A stretch of 64,000 bases of DNA from Collimonas humicola (lineage in GTDB: Bacteria; Pseudomonadota; Gammaproteobacteria; Burkholderiales; Burkholderiaceae_D): the NCBI RefSeq assembly GCF_018304945.1, contig NZ_JAGQEE010000007.1, positions 1 to 64,000 on the forward strand, given 5' to 3'. The translations under genes were made by a program, and so were the position numbers. The notes below the pieces were generated by a model that saw only the letters and a program-made list of their open reading frames with translations, searched no databases and was not told the DNA's origin. Below are positions 46,481 to 54,977 of the stretch, piece after piece; the first letter of the stretch is position 1, and the number at the start of each line of letters is the position of its first letter.

Positions 46481-47509
46481 TTACAGCTTGGTTTCGACTT
46501 TTTGCGCGACGTCGGCCGGCACCCACTGCGTCCACAGCGCTTTGTTCTTTTGCAGAAACTCCTTGGCCAGCACGGAACCGCCGACCTTACGCTCGCCCAT
46601 TTCGGTGATCGCATGGTTGACGATGTCGGCCGGCACCGAGAGCTTGCTGAAGAAGGCGATGATGTCCGGCGCGCCCTTGATGAACGGGGTAGAGACGCCG
46701 ATGGTCAGCTTGAAGGACGGCGTGCCGGTGCCGCAGACATCGTCGGTGGTGCTGTTCTGCACGGTCTTCCAGCATTTCTCCGTGAATTCCGGCTCCTGCA
46801 GCTGGACAAATTTATACTTGCCCATCAGGCCGGCCGGCGACCAGTAGTAGAAAAGGATAGGCTTGCCGCGCTCGTAAGCCGAGGAAATGGTGGCGTCCAG
46901 CGCGCCGCCGGTGCCGGGACGGAAGTTGGTGTAGCTGGCGGCCAGCTTGTACGCCTTGAATTTCTGGTTGTTGATGCGCTCGCAATCCCAGCCGGCAGGG
47001 CAGTTGAGGAAGCGGCCCTTGGCCGGATCTTCATCGTCGCTGAACAGGTCTTTGTATTTCGGCAGGTCGGCCACCGATTTCAAGCCAGGAGCGACCGCCT
47101 TGATGCCGCGCTTGGGATCGCCGTTGACTACGTAGTCCGGCACGAACCAGCCTTCGCGGGTGCCGCCGGCCAGGATATTGCCGACCAGTTCGATCTTGCC
47201 GTCGCTACGGCCCTTCTTGATGACGTTGGTGCGGTCCCATTGCTCGACCCAGACCTGCAAATCGTTCGACACCAGCGCGGTCTCGGTCACCGCGGTGCTG
47301 CCGGTGACGCTCTCGGTCTTGCAGCCGTAACCGTTGGCGACGATGAAATTGGCGATTTCGGTGAAGAACTGCGCGCTCTCCCAGGTGACGCCGGCGAACT
47401 TGACCGGCTTGCCTTCTGTGCACCATTGCGGAGTGGCGGTGGCTTGCGCCGCGCCGGCTGCCAGCGTCAGCAGCAGGGCGCCGGCGCATTTGTTGATGAT
47501 GTTTTGCAA
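46481..47509 (-). CDS. proX: Quaternary-amine ABC substrate-binding protein
   Basis: 342 aa. Signal peptide cleaved after AQA (LLTLAAGAAQA). ProX/OpuAC-type domain: VKFAGVTWESAQFFTEIANF, LQVWVEQWDRTN and LFYYWSPAGLMGKYKFVQL, rich in Trp/Tyr that can form a cation cage. Two cysteine pairs (PAGWDCER, EKCWKTV) fit disulfides. It precedes proW and proV in the same operon. Confidence 0.9.
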   Translation of the reverse strand: MQNIINKCAGALLLTLAAGAAQATATPQWCTEGKPVKFAGVTWESAQFFTEIANFIVANGYGCKTESVTGSTAVTETALVSNDLQVWVEQWDRTNVIKKGRSDGKIELVGNILAGGTREGWFVPDYVVNGDPKRGIKAVAPGLKSVADLPKYKDLFSDDEDPAKGRFLNCPAGWDCERINNQKFKAYKLAASYTNFRPGTGGALDATISSAYERGKPILFYYWSPAGLMGKYKFVQLQEPEFTEKCWKTVQNSTTDDVCGTGTPSFKLTIGVSTPFIKGAPDIIAFFSKLSVPADIVNHAITEMGERKVGGSVLAKEFLQKNKALWTQWVPADVAQKVETKL

Positions 47510-47581
47510 AGTGTTCTCCTTTGGTTTTTTATCATATCCACTGTATCTGTCGCCAGCCGTGGACTTGGTTGTTGCTGCCTG

Positions 47582-47607
47582 GCCAAAGCGCTGGACTGCG
47601 CTTTGGC
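47582..47607. terminator. Hairpin between gabD and proX
   Basis: Stem GCCAAAGCG / CGCTTTGGC with an 8-base loop, about 20 bases past the gabD stop. No clear T-run, so it may only reduce read-through into proXWV. Confidence 0.45.
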
Positions 47608-47625
47608 TTCAGCGCTTGCATGGTC

Positions 47626-49077
47626 TTACAAACCCCCCATGCACAGGTACTTCAATTCCAGGTATTCGTCGATACCGTATTTGCCGCCTTCGCGGCCCAG
47701 CCCGGATTGCTTGACGCCGCCGAACGGCGCTTCCGCATGCGAGATGACGCCGGTGTTGATGCCGACCATGCCGACTTCCAGCGCTTCGGCCACGCGCCAT
47801 ACGCGCGCCATGTCGCGGCTGTAGAAGTAGGCGGACAGGCCGAACTCGCTAGCGTTGGCCAGCGCGATCGCTTCTGCTTCGCTGTCGAAACGGAACAGGC
47901 CGGCCACCGGACCGAAGGTTTCTTCCTGCGCCAGCTGCATCTCTGGCGTGGCGTCCAGCAGCACGGTCGGCTGGTAAAAGGTGCCGCCGAGCGCATGGCG
48001 GGCGCCGCCGATGGCCAGCCGGGCGCCCTTGGCCAGGGCGTCGCCTACGTGTTCCTCCACTTTGCGCAGGGCATCGCTGTCGATCAAAGGCCCCTGGGTG
48101 GCGCCGTCCGTAGTGCCGGGAGCCACTTTCAAGGCCGCCACGCGCGCCGTCAGCTCGGCGGCGAAGGCGTCGTACACGCCGGCTTGCACCAGGATGCGGT
48201 TGGCGCATACGCAAGTCTGCCCGGTATTGCGGAATTTCGATGCCATCGCGCCATCGGCGGCGGCATCCAGGTCGGCGTCGTCGAACACGATAAATGGCGC
48301 ATTGCCGCCCAGCTCCAGCGATAGTTTCTTCAGGGTATCGGCCGATTGCCGCGCCAGCAGGCGGCCGACCGCGGTCGAGCCGGTGAACGACAGCTTGCGC
48401 ACCACGTCGCTGGCAGTCAGGACACCGCCGATCTGCACGGCGTCGCCGGTGATCACGTTCAACACGCCGGCAGGTACGCCCGCCTGCTGCGCCAAGTAGG
48501 CCAGCGCCAAGGCAGACAAGGGAGTTTGCTCGGCCGGCTTGAGAATCATGGTGCAACCCGCCGCCAGCGCCGGAGCGGCCTTGCGGGTGACCATCGCCAG
48601 CGGGAAATTCCACGGCGTGATGGCGGCGGTCACGCCGACTGGCTGCTTGATCACCACGATGCGGCGGTCATTGGCCGGTGACGGCACCACGTCGCCATAG
48701 CTGCGCCGCGCTTCTTCGGCAAACCATTCGATGAAGGAGGCGGCATAGGCGACCTCGCCGCGGGCTTCGGCCAGCGGCTTGCCTTGTTCGGCTGTCATCA
48801 GCTGGGCCAGGTCTTCCTGGCTGGACATCACCAGTTCGTACCATTTGCGCAAGATGTTGCTGCGTTCCTTGGCGGTACGCTGGCGCCAGGCAGGCCAGGC
48901 AGCGTCGGCGGCAGCGATGGCGCGCCGGGTTTCGGCGGCGCCCATGTCCGGCACGCTGGCGATGACTGCGCCGCTGGCGGGGTTGGCGACATCGAAGCGG
49001 GCCTGGCTGTCTGCATCCTGCCATTCGTTGCCGATCAGGGCCTGTTGCCGGAGAAGCTGGGGATTTTGCAATTGCAT
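47626..49077 (-). CDS. gabD: NAD(P)+ succinate-semialdehyde dehydrogenase
   Basis: 483 aa from the start at 49077 (MQLQNPQLLRQQALIGNEW). Aldehyde-dehydrogenase motifs: ELGGNAPFIVFDDADLD (catalytic Glu), NTGQTCVCANRILVQ (catalytic Cys), and ETFGPVAGLFRF. The start region and PYG-type C terminus fit the GabD branch, which oxidises succinate semialdehyde from GABA and related routes. Upstream of proXWV on the same strand. Confidence 0.87.
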   Translation of the reverse strand: MQLQNPQLLRQQALIGNEWQDADSQARFDVANPASGAVIASVPDMGAAETRRAIAAADAAWPAWRQRTAKERSNILRKWYELVMSSQEDLAQLMTAEQGKPLAEARGEVAYAASFIEWFAEEARRSYGDVVPSPANDRRIVVIKQPVGVTAAITPWNFPLAMVTRKAAPALAAGCTMILKPAEQTPLSALALAYLAQQAGVPAGVLNVITGDAVQIGGVLTASDVVRKLSFTGSTAVGRLLARQSADTLKKLSLELGGNAPFIVFDDADLDAAADGAMASKFRNTGQTCVCANRILVQAGVYDAFAAELTARVAALKVAPGTTDGATQGPLIDSDALRKVEEHVGDALAKGARLAIGGARHALGGTFYQPTVLLDATPEMQLAQEETFGPVAGLFRFDSEAEAIALANASEFGLSAYFYSRDMARVWRVAEALEVGMVGINTGVISHAEAPFGGVKQSGLGREGGKYGIDEYLELKYLCMGGL

Positions 49078-49363
49078 AAGATTCCTGGAAAGCGTTTGGT
49101 CTGTGCATATATTCGACGCAAAGGACAATCCCGCCCAGCACAATAATTAGATGGTGCTATCGAAATTTGTGATGCATGGCCGGTTGCGCAAGATATGGCT
49201 TGCGCCCAGGCAGCGGACAGTGAACGCAGCCTGGGTTTTGCCGGTTCCGGGCCTGCGGACTGTTATGCGTTTTTTAGATGACGCAATCTGTATTTGATGT
49301 TTGTCGGCAGCCGCTGCCTGCTCCTACGATGGCTGCTCATCCACCCATTTCAAAACACTTCTC
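49078..49363. other. Divergent intergenic region, gabD / catabolic cluster
   Basis: 286 bases, no gene seen. It must contain promoters for gabD and for the seven-gene cluster. I find no palindromic operator clear enough to report. Confidence 0.6.
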
Positions 49364-50359
49364 ATGCAAACTGTCCGCTTCGGCCGCACCGGCCTCAAAG
49401 TCTCGCGTTTCTGCCTTGGCACCATGTCGATGGGTTCATCGAAGTGGAAGGGCTGGGTGCTGGATGAAGACAAGACCGCGCCTATCCTGAAGAGCGCGCT
49501 CGATCTCGGCATCAATTTTTTCGACATGGCCGACTGGTATTCCAACGGCGCCAACGAAGAAGTGGTCGGCCGCACGCTGCTCAAGCTGAAGCAGCGCGAC
49601 AGCCTGGTGCTGGCCACCAAGGCCTTCTACGCCATGAGCGAGGATGCCAACGACCAGGGCTCGTCGCGCAAGCACCTGATGGCCTCGATCGACCGTTCGC
49701 TGCGCCGCATCGGCACCGACTACATCGACCTTTACCTGCTGCACGCCTTCGATCCGCACACGCCGCTGGCCGAGACCATGGAAGCCTTGCACGACATCGT
49801 CAAGTCCGGCAAGGCGCGCTATATCGGCGCCTGCACCATGTATGCCTGGCAATTCGCCGAGATGAATGCGATTGCGCGTGAAAACAACTGGACTGAATTC
49901 GTCAACATGCAATGCCAGTACAGCTTGCTGTATCGGGAAGAAGAGCGCGAGATGATGCCTTACTGCCAGGACAAGGGCATCGCGGTGTCGACTTTCAGCC
50001 CGCTGGCGCGCGGCTACCTGACCGGCGTGCAAAAGAGCGCGCGCACCGAGCACGATCCCTTCCTGTCGCAGTTCTTCGGCGACGAGATCGACGTCGAGAT
50101 CGCCAACCGCGTGGTCAAGATCGCCGCCGACCGGGCAGTGCAGCCCGGGCAGGTCGCCATGGCCTGGGTGGCGCAGAACAGCAATTCGACCGTGCCCATC
50201 ATCGGCGCCGACAGTCCGGAGCAGCTGCGCCTGGCGGTGGAGGCCGGCGAAATCGTGCTCAGCGCCGAGGAACGCCAGTACCTGGAGCAGGCCTACCGGC
50301 CGCGCGACATGATCAACGATTACAACGAAGTACGTCGTCCACGCAGTTACAAATCCTGA
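49364..50359 (+). CDS. Aldo/keto reductase, YajO/AKR11-like
   Basis: 331 aa from the ATG at 49364. Catalytic tetrad visible: Asp and Tyr in FFDMADWYSNGANE, Lys in LATKAFY, His in LYLLHAFDPHT. Cofactor-binding end GADSPEQLRLAVEAGEI. NADPH-dependent reduction of an aldehyde or ketone; substrate unknown. First gene of the cluster, 33 bases before the Fae homologue. Confidence 0.85.
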   Translation: MQTVRFGRTGLKVSRFCLGTMSMGSSKWKGWVLDEDKTAPILKSALDLGINFFDMADWYSNGANEEVVGRTLLKLKQRDSLVLATKAFYAMSEDANDQGSSRKHLMASIDRSLRRIGTDYIDLYLLHAFDPHTPLAETMEALHDIVKSGKARYIGACTMYAWQFAEMNAIARENNWTEFVNMQCQYSLLYREEEREMMPYCQDKGIAVSTFSPLARGYLTGVQKSARTEHDPFLSQFFGDEIDVEIANRVVKIAADRAVQPGQVAMAWVAQNSNSTVPIIGADSPEQLRLAVEAGEIVLSAEERQYLEQAYRPRDMINDYNEVRRPRSYKS

Positions 50360-50392
50360 ATACATAACAACTTAACGAGACAAGGAATCCAG

Positions 50393-50896
50393 ATGATCAA
50401 GATTGGCGAAGGTTTTTGCGGCAGCGGCCCGAATGCGGCACACATCAATCTCTTCCTCGGCCCGAAAAACGGTCCCATGGGAACCGCTGCCGTGACCGCA
50501 GCCAGCAGCCCGGGGCCGGGACATATCCCGTTCCAGGCGGTGCTCAAGCCCAACATGCCGGTCAAGCCCACCACCGTTTTCATCGGCAAGGCCGTGCTGA
50601 CCACGCCGAACCATGAAAACATGACCTGGGGCCCGGCCCAGGCCGGCGTCGCCCACGGCGTCACCAAGGCCCTGCTGGACGGCGTGCTGCCGCCGGAAGC
50701 GGAAGACGAATGGATCGCCGTGGCGGCAGTGTGGGTCAACCCGCTGGCCGACGACGCCGACCAGGTGTATGCCAACAATTGCGAAGCTGCCTACCTGGCG
50801 GCGCAGCGGGCGCTGGCCAGGGGCTGGCCCAGCCGCAAGGAACTGGCGGATGCGCTGGGCAGCATTTCCAATCCCTTCTATACGCCGAAAAGATAG
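50393..50896 (+). CDS. Formaldehyde-activating-enzyme (Fae) homologue
   Basis: 167 aa, the usual Fae length. VGDG-type opening (IGEGFCGSGPNAAHINLFLG) with His17, the residue proposed as catalytic in Methylorubrum Fae, then VLKPNMPVKPTTVFIGKAVL and MTWGPAQAGVAHGVTKALLD, which follow the Fae pattern closely. True Fae condenses formaldehyde with tetrahydromethanopterin. No tetrahydromethanopterin genes are in this window, so this is better called a Fae-like protein. Co-directional in the cluster between a reductase and an aldehyde dehydrogenase. Confidence 0.82.
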   Translation: MIKIGEGFCGSGPNAAHINLFLGPKNGPMGTAAVTAASSPGPGHIPFQAVLKPNMPVKPTTVFIGKAVLTTPNHENMTWGPAQAGVAHGVTKALLDGVLPPEAEDEWIAVAAVWVNPLADDADQVYANNCEAAYLAAQRALARGWPSRKELADALGSISNPFYTPKR

Positions 50897-50962
50897 CGTT
50901 CCAGGGACCAGTCCGAGAAGCTGCTATCTTGGGCCGGTCCCTTCATTTTCAGAGAGTCTGTC

Positions 50963-52387
50963 ATGCGCACCTATAAGAATTTCGTCGGCAACCGGTTTGT
51001 GGACGCAGTCAGCGATGAAGTCATCGTCGTGCGCGATCCTGCCACCGAACAACTGGTGGGCCAGGTCGCCGCCGCCACGCCGGAGCAGGCGCGGACGGCG
51101 GTCGATGCCGCCGCCGTCGCCCAAAAATCATGGCGCAAATTGCCGGCCGTGGAACGCGCCAGGCATCTGCACAAGCTGGCCGATGCTTTGGTGGCGCGCG
51201 CCGGCGAGATCGGCCAGGCGCTGGCCGCCGAATCCGGCAAGAGCCTGGAGGACGCCAGCAATGAAGCCATCTACGCTGCCGAGATCACTCGCTATCACGC
51301 CGAATGGGCGCGCCGGATCGAGGGAGAAATCATTCCCAGCGACTCGCCATCGGAAAACCTGCTGCTGATGCGTGAGCCGATCGGCGTGGTGGCTTGCCTG
51401 ATTCCATTCAACTATCCGGTCTACACCTTGCTGCGCAAGGTTGCTCCTGCCTTGATCGCGGGGAATACGGTGGTGGTCCGTCCCAGCAACAACACGCCGT
51501 GCTCGGCTTTTGAAATTGCGCAGGCAGTGCTGGATGCCGGCTTGCCGCCGGGCGTGATCAACATCCTCAGCATGCAGCACGAGGTGGCGGCCAGCGTCTG
51601 CACCCATCCCAAGGTGGGCATGATCACGCTGACCGGCAGCGTAGCCGCCGGCCGCCAGGTGCTGGAATATTCCAAGGCGAATATCGCCAAGTCTTCGCTG
51701 GAGCTGGGCGGGAAAACGCCGGTGATTGTCGAAGCGGATGCCGACCTGGAATTGGCGGCGAATGAAATCACTGCTTCCAAGACCACCAACTGCGGGCAGC
51801 TTTGCACGGCGGTGGAGCGCGTGTATGTGAATCGCAAGGTGGCGGCAAAGCTGATTGCGTTGCTCAGGGAAAAATTCAGCAAGCGGCAATGCGGCAACCG
51901 GGCCGAGCAGCCGTCGCACATGGGGCCGCTGATCAATGCGGCGGCGCGCAGCAATACGCATGGCATGGTGGAGCGGGCAATCGCCGCCGGCGCCACGCTG
52001 GAAACCGGCGGCGCAATCCCGGCCGGCAAGGGCTTTTTCTATCCGCCGACTTTGCTTAGCAACTGCCGCCAGGAGATGGAGATCGTGCAGGAAGAAGTGT
52101 TCGGCCCTGTGCTGTGCGTGATCGAGTACGACAGCGTCGAGCAGGCGCTGGAGCTGGCCAACGATCATCAGTTCGGCTTGTCCTCGATCATCTACACCGC
52201 CGATTATCGGACCGCGATGCAGGTCGCCAACAACATCGAAGCCGGCGAGCTCTACATCAACCGGATTCCGGCCGATCCTTACCAGGGCTATCACGCCGGC
52301 TGGAAGCGTTCCGGCCTCGGCGGCGACGACGGCAAGCACGGCATGCTGGAGTTCACCCAGACCCGCCTGGTGGTAGTGAAGTATTGA
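50963..52387 (+). CDS. Aldehyde dehydrogenase, AldA (lactaldehyde/glycolaldehyde)-like
   Basis: 474 aa. Catalytic Glu in ELGGKTPVIVEADADLE and Cys in TNCGQLCTAVERVYV. The ending GYHAGWKRSGLGGDDGKHGM closely recalls E. coli AldA, which oxidises lactaldehyde and glycolaldehyde. Preceded by AGAGAG. Fits removal of a two- or three-carbon aldehyde produced by the cluster. Confidence 0.85.
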   Translation: MRTYKNFVGNRFVDAVSDEVIVVRDPATEQLVGQVAAATPEQARTAVDAAAVAQKSWRKLPAVERARHLHKLADALVARAGEIGQALAAESGKSLEDASNEAIYAAEITRYHAEWARRIEGEIIPSDSPSENLLLMREPIGVVACLIPFNYPVYTLLRKVAPALIAGNTVVVRPSNNTPCSAFEIAQAVLDAGLPPGVINILSMQHEVAASVCTHPKVGMITLTGSVAAGRQVLEYSKANIAKSSLELGGKTPVIVEADADLELAANEITASKTTNCGQLCTAVERVYVNRKVAAKLIALLREKFSKRQCGNRAEQPSHMGPLINAAARSNTHGMVERAIAAGATLETGGAIPAGKGFFYPPTLLSNCRQEMEIVQEEVFGPVLCVIEYDSVEQALELANDHQFGLSSIIYTADYRTAMQVANNIEAGELYINRIPADPYQGYHAGWKRSGLGGDDGKHGMLEFTQTRLVVVKY

Positions 52388-52437
52388 GTTTTGCCGGCAC
52401 AGCGTTCGCAGAAACGCGCCGGTCTACCGGAGGAGAC

Positions 52438-53736
52438 ATGATAGATACCTTTGCAATAGCAGCAGGTACGCCCGTGCTGCAGAAGAAGCAAGACTTGAAG
52501 CGCTATTTTCAGTTTGCGTTGTTGCTGCTCGCCGCAGGCACCATCTATCCGATGCTGTATCTGCGGCAGAATTACGAACTGACCATTCTCGATGCCTTTC
52601 GCATCAGCAAGGAAGAACTGGAAAACAGCTATGCCATGCTGGGCTTGATCTATGTGATTTCCTACGCCCCCAGCGGCTGGCTGGCCGACAAGATATCGGT
52701 GCGCATCCTGATTCCGTTTTCGCTGACGCTGGTCGGCGTGCTGGGATTATGGTTCGCCACTTTTCCCGACAGGCAGTTCCTGCCGCTGATCTTCGCTGGT
52801 TGGGGCATAGGCGCCGGACTGACCTTCTGGGCAGCGCTGATCAAGAGCGTCAAGATGCTGGCAAAGCGTGAGGAACAGGGACGCTTCTTCGGCATCCTCG
52901 ATGGCGGCCGTGGTTTGATCGAAGCCTTGCTGGCCACCGCAGCGCTCAGCATTTTTGCCTACATGACGCATCAGTCGGCTTCCAGCCGGGAGGCGATGCA
53001 ACCTATCGTTCGCCTGTATTCGACCGGCTGCCTGCTGATTGCGGTGCTGATCTTTGTTTTCCTGGAAAAGCGCGGCCAGGCTGCGGATGAGAGCGCCGCC
53101 AGGCAAGATAAAGTCGGGTTGTTTGCCGGCCTGCGCATCCTGCTCGGCATTCCCCAGTTGTGGCTGATGGCCTTCGTCATCTTTACCGGCTATCAGCTTT
53201 TCTGGGTAACTTATTCTTTTTCCTCCTTCCTGCGTCAGGGACACGGCATGGATGCCATGGCGGCCGGCACCATCACCGTCATCAAATTATGGATGCGGCC
53301 GATAGGCGGTATCGGCGGCGGCTTCCTGGGCAACCGGTTTTCCAATGAAAACGTGCTGGCAGTCGCCATGCTGCTGGCAACGGCAGGACTGATCGGCCTG
53401 ATGATCTTGCCGCAGCATGCCAATACCTATGCGCTGCTTGCGCTCGTGATGCTGATCGGCACCATGACTTACACCATACGTGGCCTCTACTGGGCGCTGC
53501 TGGACAAATGCCAGGTGCCGGCATCTGTGGTTGGCTTGGCGATCGGCGTGGTGTCCATGATCGGCTACCTGCCGGATATCTTCCTGCCGAAGATCAATGC
53601 CGCACTGTTGGGCATGTATCCGGGATTGGGCGGCTTCAAAGTGTATTACGGCTATATCGTCCTGTGCGGCGTGCTAGGCGCCGCCGGCGTGTTCTATTTT
53701 AAAAAATCTACCAAGAAGGAAAGGGCGCAGCCATGA
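52438..53736 (+). CDS. Major facilitator transporter, YihN-like
   Basis: 432 aa from the ATG at 52438, with a strong GGAGGAG upstream. Twelve hydrophobic segments, MFS loop 2-3 pattern (GWLADKISVRILIPFSLTLV), and GIGAGLTFWAALIKSVKMLA as in YihN-type carriers. Likely imports the substrate of this cluster. Overlaps the next gene by four bases (ATGA). Confidence 0.85.
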   Translation: MIDTFAIAAGTPVLQKKQDLKRYFQFALLLLAAGTIYPMLYLRQNYELTILDAFRISKEELENSYAMLGLIYVISYAPSGWLADKISVRILIPFSLTLVGVLGLWFATFPDRQFLPLIFAGWGIGAGLTFWAALIKSVKMLAKREEQGRFFGILDGGRGLIEALLATAALSIFAYMTHQSASSREAMQPIVRLYSTGCLLIAVLIFVFLEKRGQAADESAARQDKVGLFAGLRILLGIPQLWLMAFVIFTGYQLFWVTYSFSSFLRQGHGMDAMAAGTITVIKLWMRPIGGIGGGFLGNRFSNENVLAVAMLLATAGLIGLMILPQHANTYALLALVMLIGTMTYTIRGLYWALLDKCQVPASVVGLAIGVVSMIGYLPDIFLPKINAALLGMYPGLGGFKVYYGYIVLCGVLGAAGVFYFKKSTKKERAQP

Positions 53737-54977
53737 AAATAGTATCAATGCAATCCCATATTGTCGCCGTGCCGCCGCCGTATTTCGGCGGCATGTACTG
53801 GATTTTCGTGACGCTGAAGACGGACTGCGGCATTGAAGGCGTCGGCGAGATATATGCCTCGACCTTTCATCCCAAGGTCATGGTGCCGGCCATCGCCGAT
53901 GTTTTCGAACGCCATCTGCTGGACCATGATCCGCACCACATCGAGCGTTTTTTCCGTTCGGCCTATTCGAGCGGTTTCACCCAGCGTCCCGACCTGACCA
54001 TGATGGGCATCGTCAGCGGCCTGGAAATGGCCTGCTGGGACATCATCGGCAAGGCGGCCAACAAGCCAGTCTATGAACTGATCGGCGGCCGCGTGCACGA
54101 ACGGCTGCGTTCCTATACCTACCTGTATCCGAAGAACAGCAAGGGCGAGTACGACTATGACGACGTCGACCTGGCGGCGGAATGCGCGGTGGACATGATG
54201 AAGCAGGGCTTTACCGCGGTGAAGTTCGATCCCGCGGGTCCATACAGTGCTTATTCCGGCCACCATCTGTCGCTGGAAGTGATGGACAAGTCGGAAGAAT
54301 TCTGCCGCAAGATCCGCGACGCGGTCGGCAGCAAATGCGATCTGTTGTTCGGCACTCACGGCCAGATGTCGACCGCTTCCGCCGTGCGGCTGGCCAAGCG
54401 CCTGGAAAAATACGACCCGCTGTGGTTTGAAGAGCCGGTGCCGCCGGGCCAGTCCGACGCCATGGCGGTGGTGGCGGGCAAGACCAGCATTCCGATCGCC
54501 ACCGGTGAACGCCTCACCACCAAGTACGAGTTCTTCGACCTGCTGAACCGTGGCGGCGCTTCGATCCTGCAGATGAACCTGGGCCGCGTCGGCGGCATCC
54601 TGGAAGCCAAGAAAATTGCCGCCATCGCCGAAGTGTATTACGCGCAGATCGCGCCGCATCTGTACAACGGCCCGATCGGCGCCGCCGCCAGCATCCAGCT
54701 GGCGACCGCCACGCCGAATTTCCTGATCCAGGAAAGCATCCGCAACTGGGACGGCTTCCATTCCGAAATCCTGAAGAAGCCGATCGCCTGGGAGGACGGC
54801 TTCATCATCCCGTCGACCGAACCCGGCCTTGGGGTAGAGTTGAACATGGAGGTGGTGGCGGCCAACTCACCGTATACCGGCGACAAGCTGCACATTTCCA
54901 TGGACCCCAAGCCGTTCGACGTCAAGCATCAATCCTCGGACAGCTGGAAAAACCGTTGGCGCGCAGAGAGTAAATAA
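53733..54977 (+). CDS. Enolase-superfamily (mandelate-racemase type) sugar-acid dehydratase
   Basis: 414 aa. N-terminal capping domain, then a TIM barrel with VKFDPAG (catalytic Lys region), LFGTHGQM and WFEEPVPPGQ (metal ligands), GERLTTKYEF (Glu ligand), and APHLYNGPIGAAASIQLATA carrying the catalytic His. The pattern is that of the D-galactonate/altronate-type dehydratases that turn aldonic acids into 2-keto-3-deoxy acids. The precise substrate cannot be told. Shares one base with the GMC gene. Confidence 0.85.
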   Translation: MKIVSMQSHIVAVPPPYFGGMYWIFVTLKTDCGIEGVGEIYASTFHPKVMVPAIADVFERHLLDHDPHHIERFFRSAYSSGFTQRPDLTMMGIVSGLEMACWDIIGKAANKPVYELIGGRVHERLRSYTYLYPKNSKGEYDYDDVDLAAECAVDMMKQGFTAVKFDPAGPYSAYSGHHLSLEVMDKSEEFCRKIRDAVGSKCDLLFGTHGQMSTASAVRLAKRLEKYDPLWFEEPVPPGQSDAMAVVAGKTSIPIATGERLTTKYEFFDLLNRGGASILQMNLGRVGGILEAKKIAAIAEVYYAQIAPHLYNGPIGAAASIQLATATPNFLIQESIRNWDGFHSEILKKPIAWEDGFIIPSTEPGLGVELNMEVVAANSPYTGDKLHISMDPKPFDVKHQSSDSWKNRWRAESK

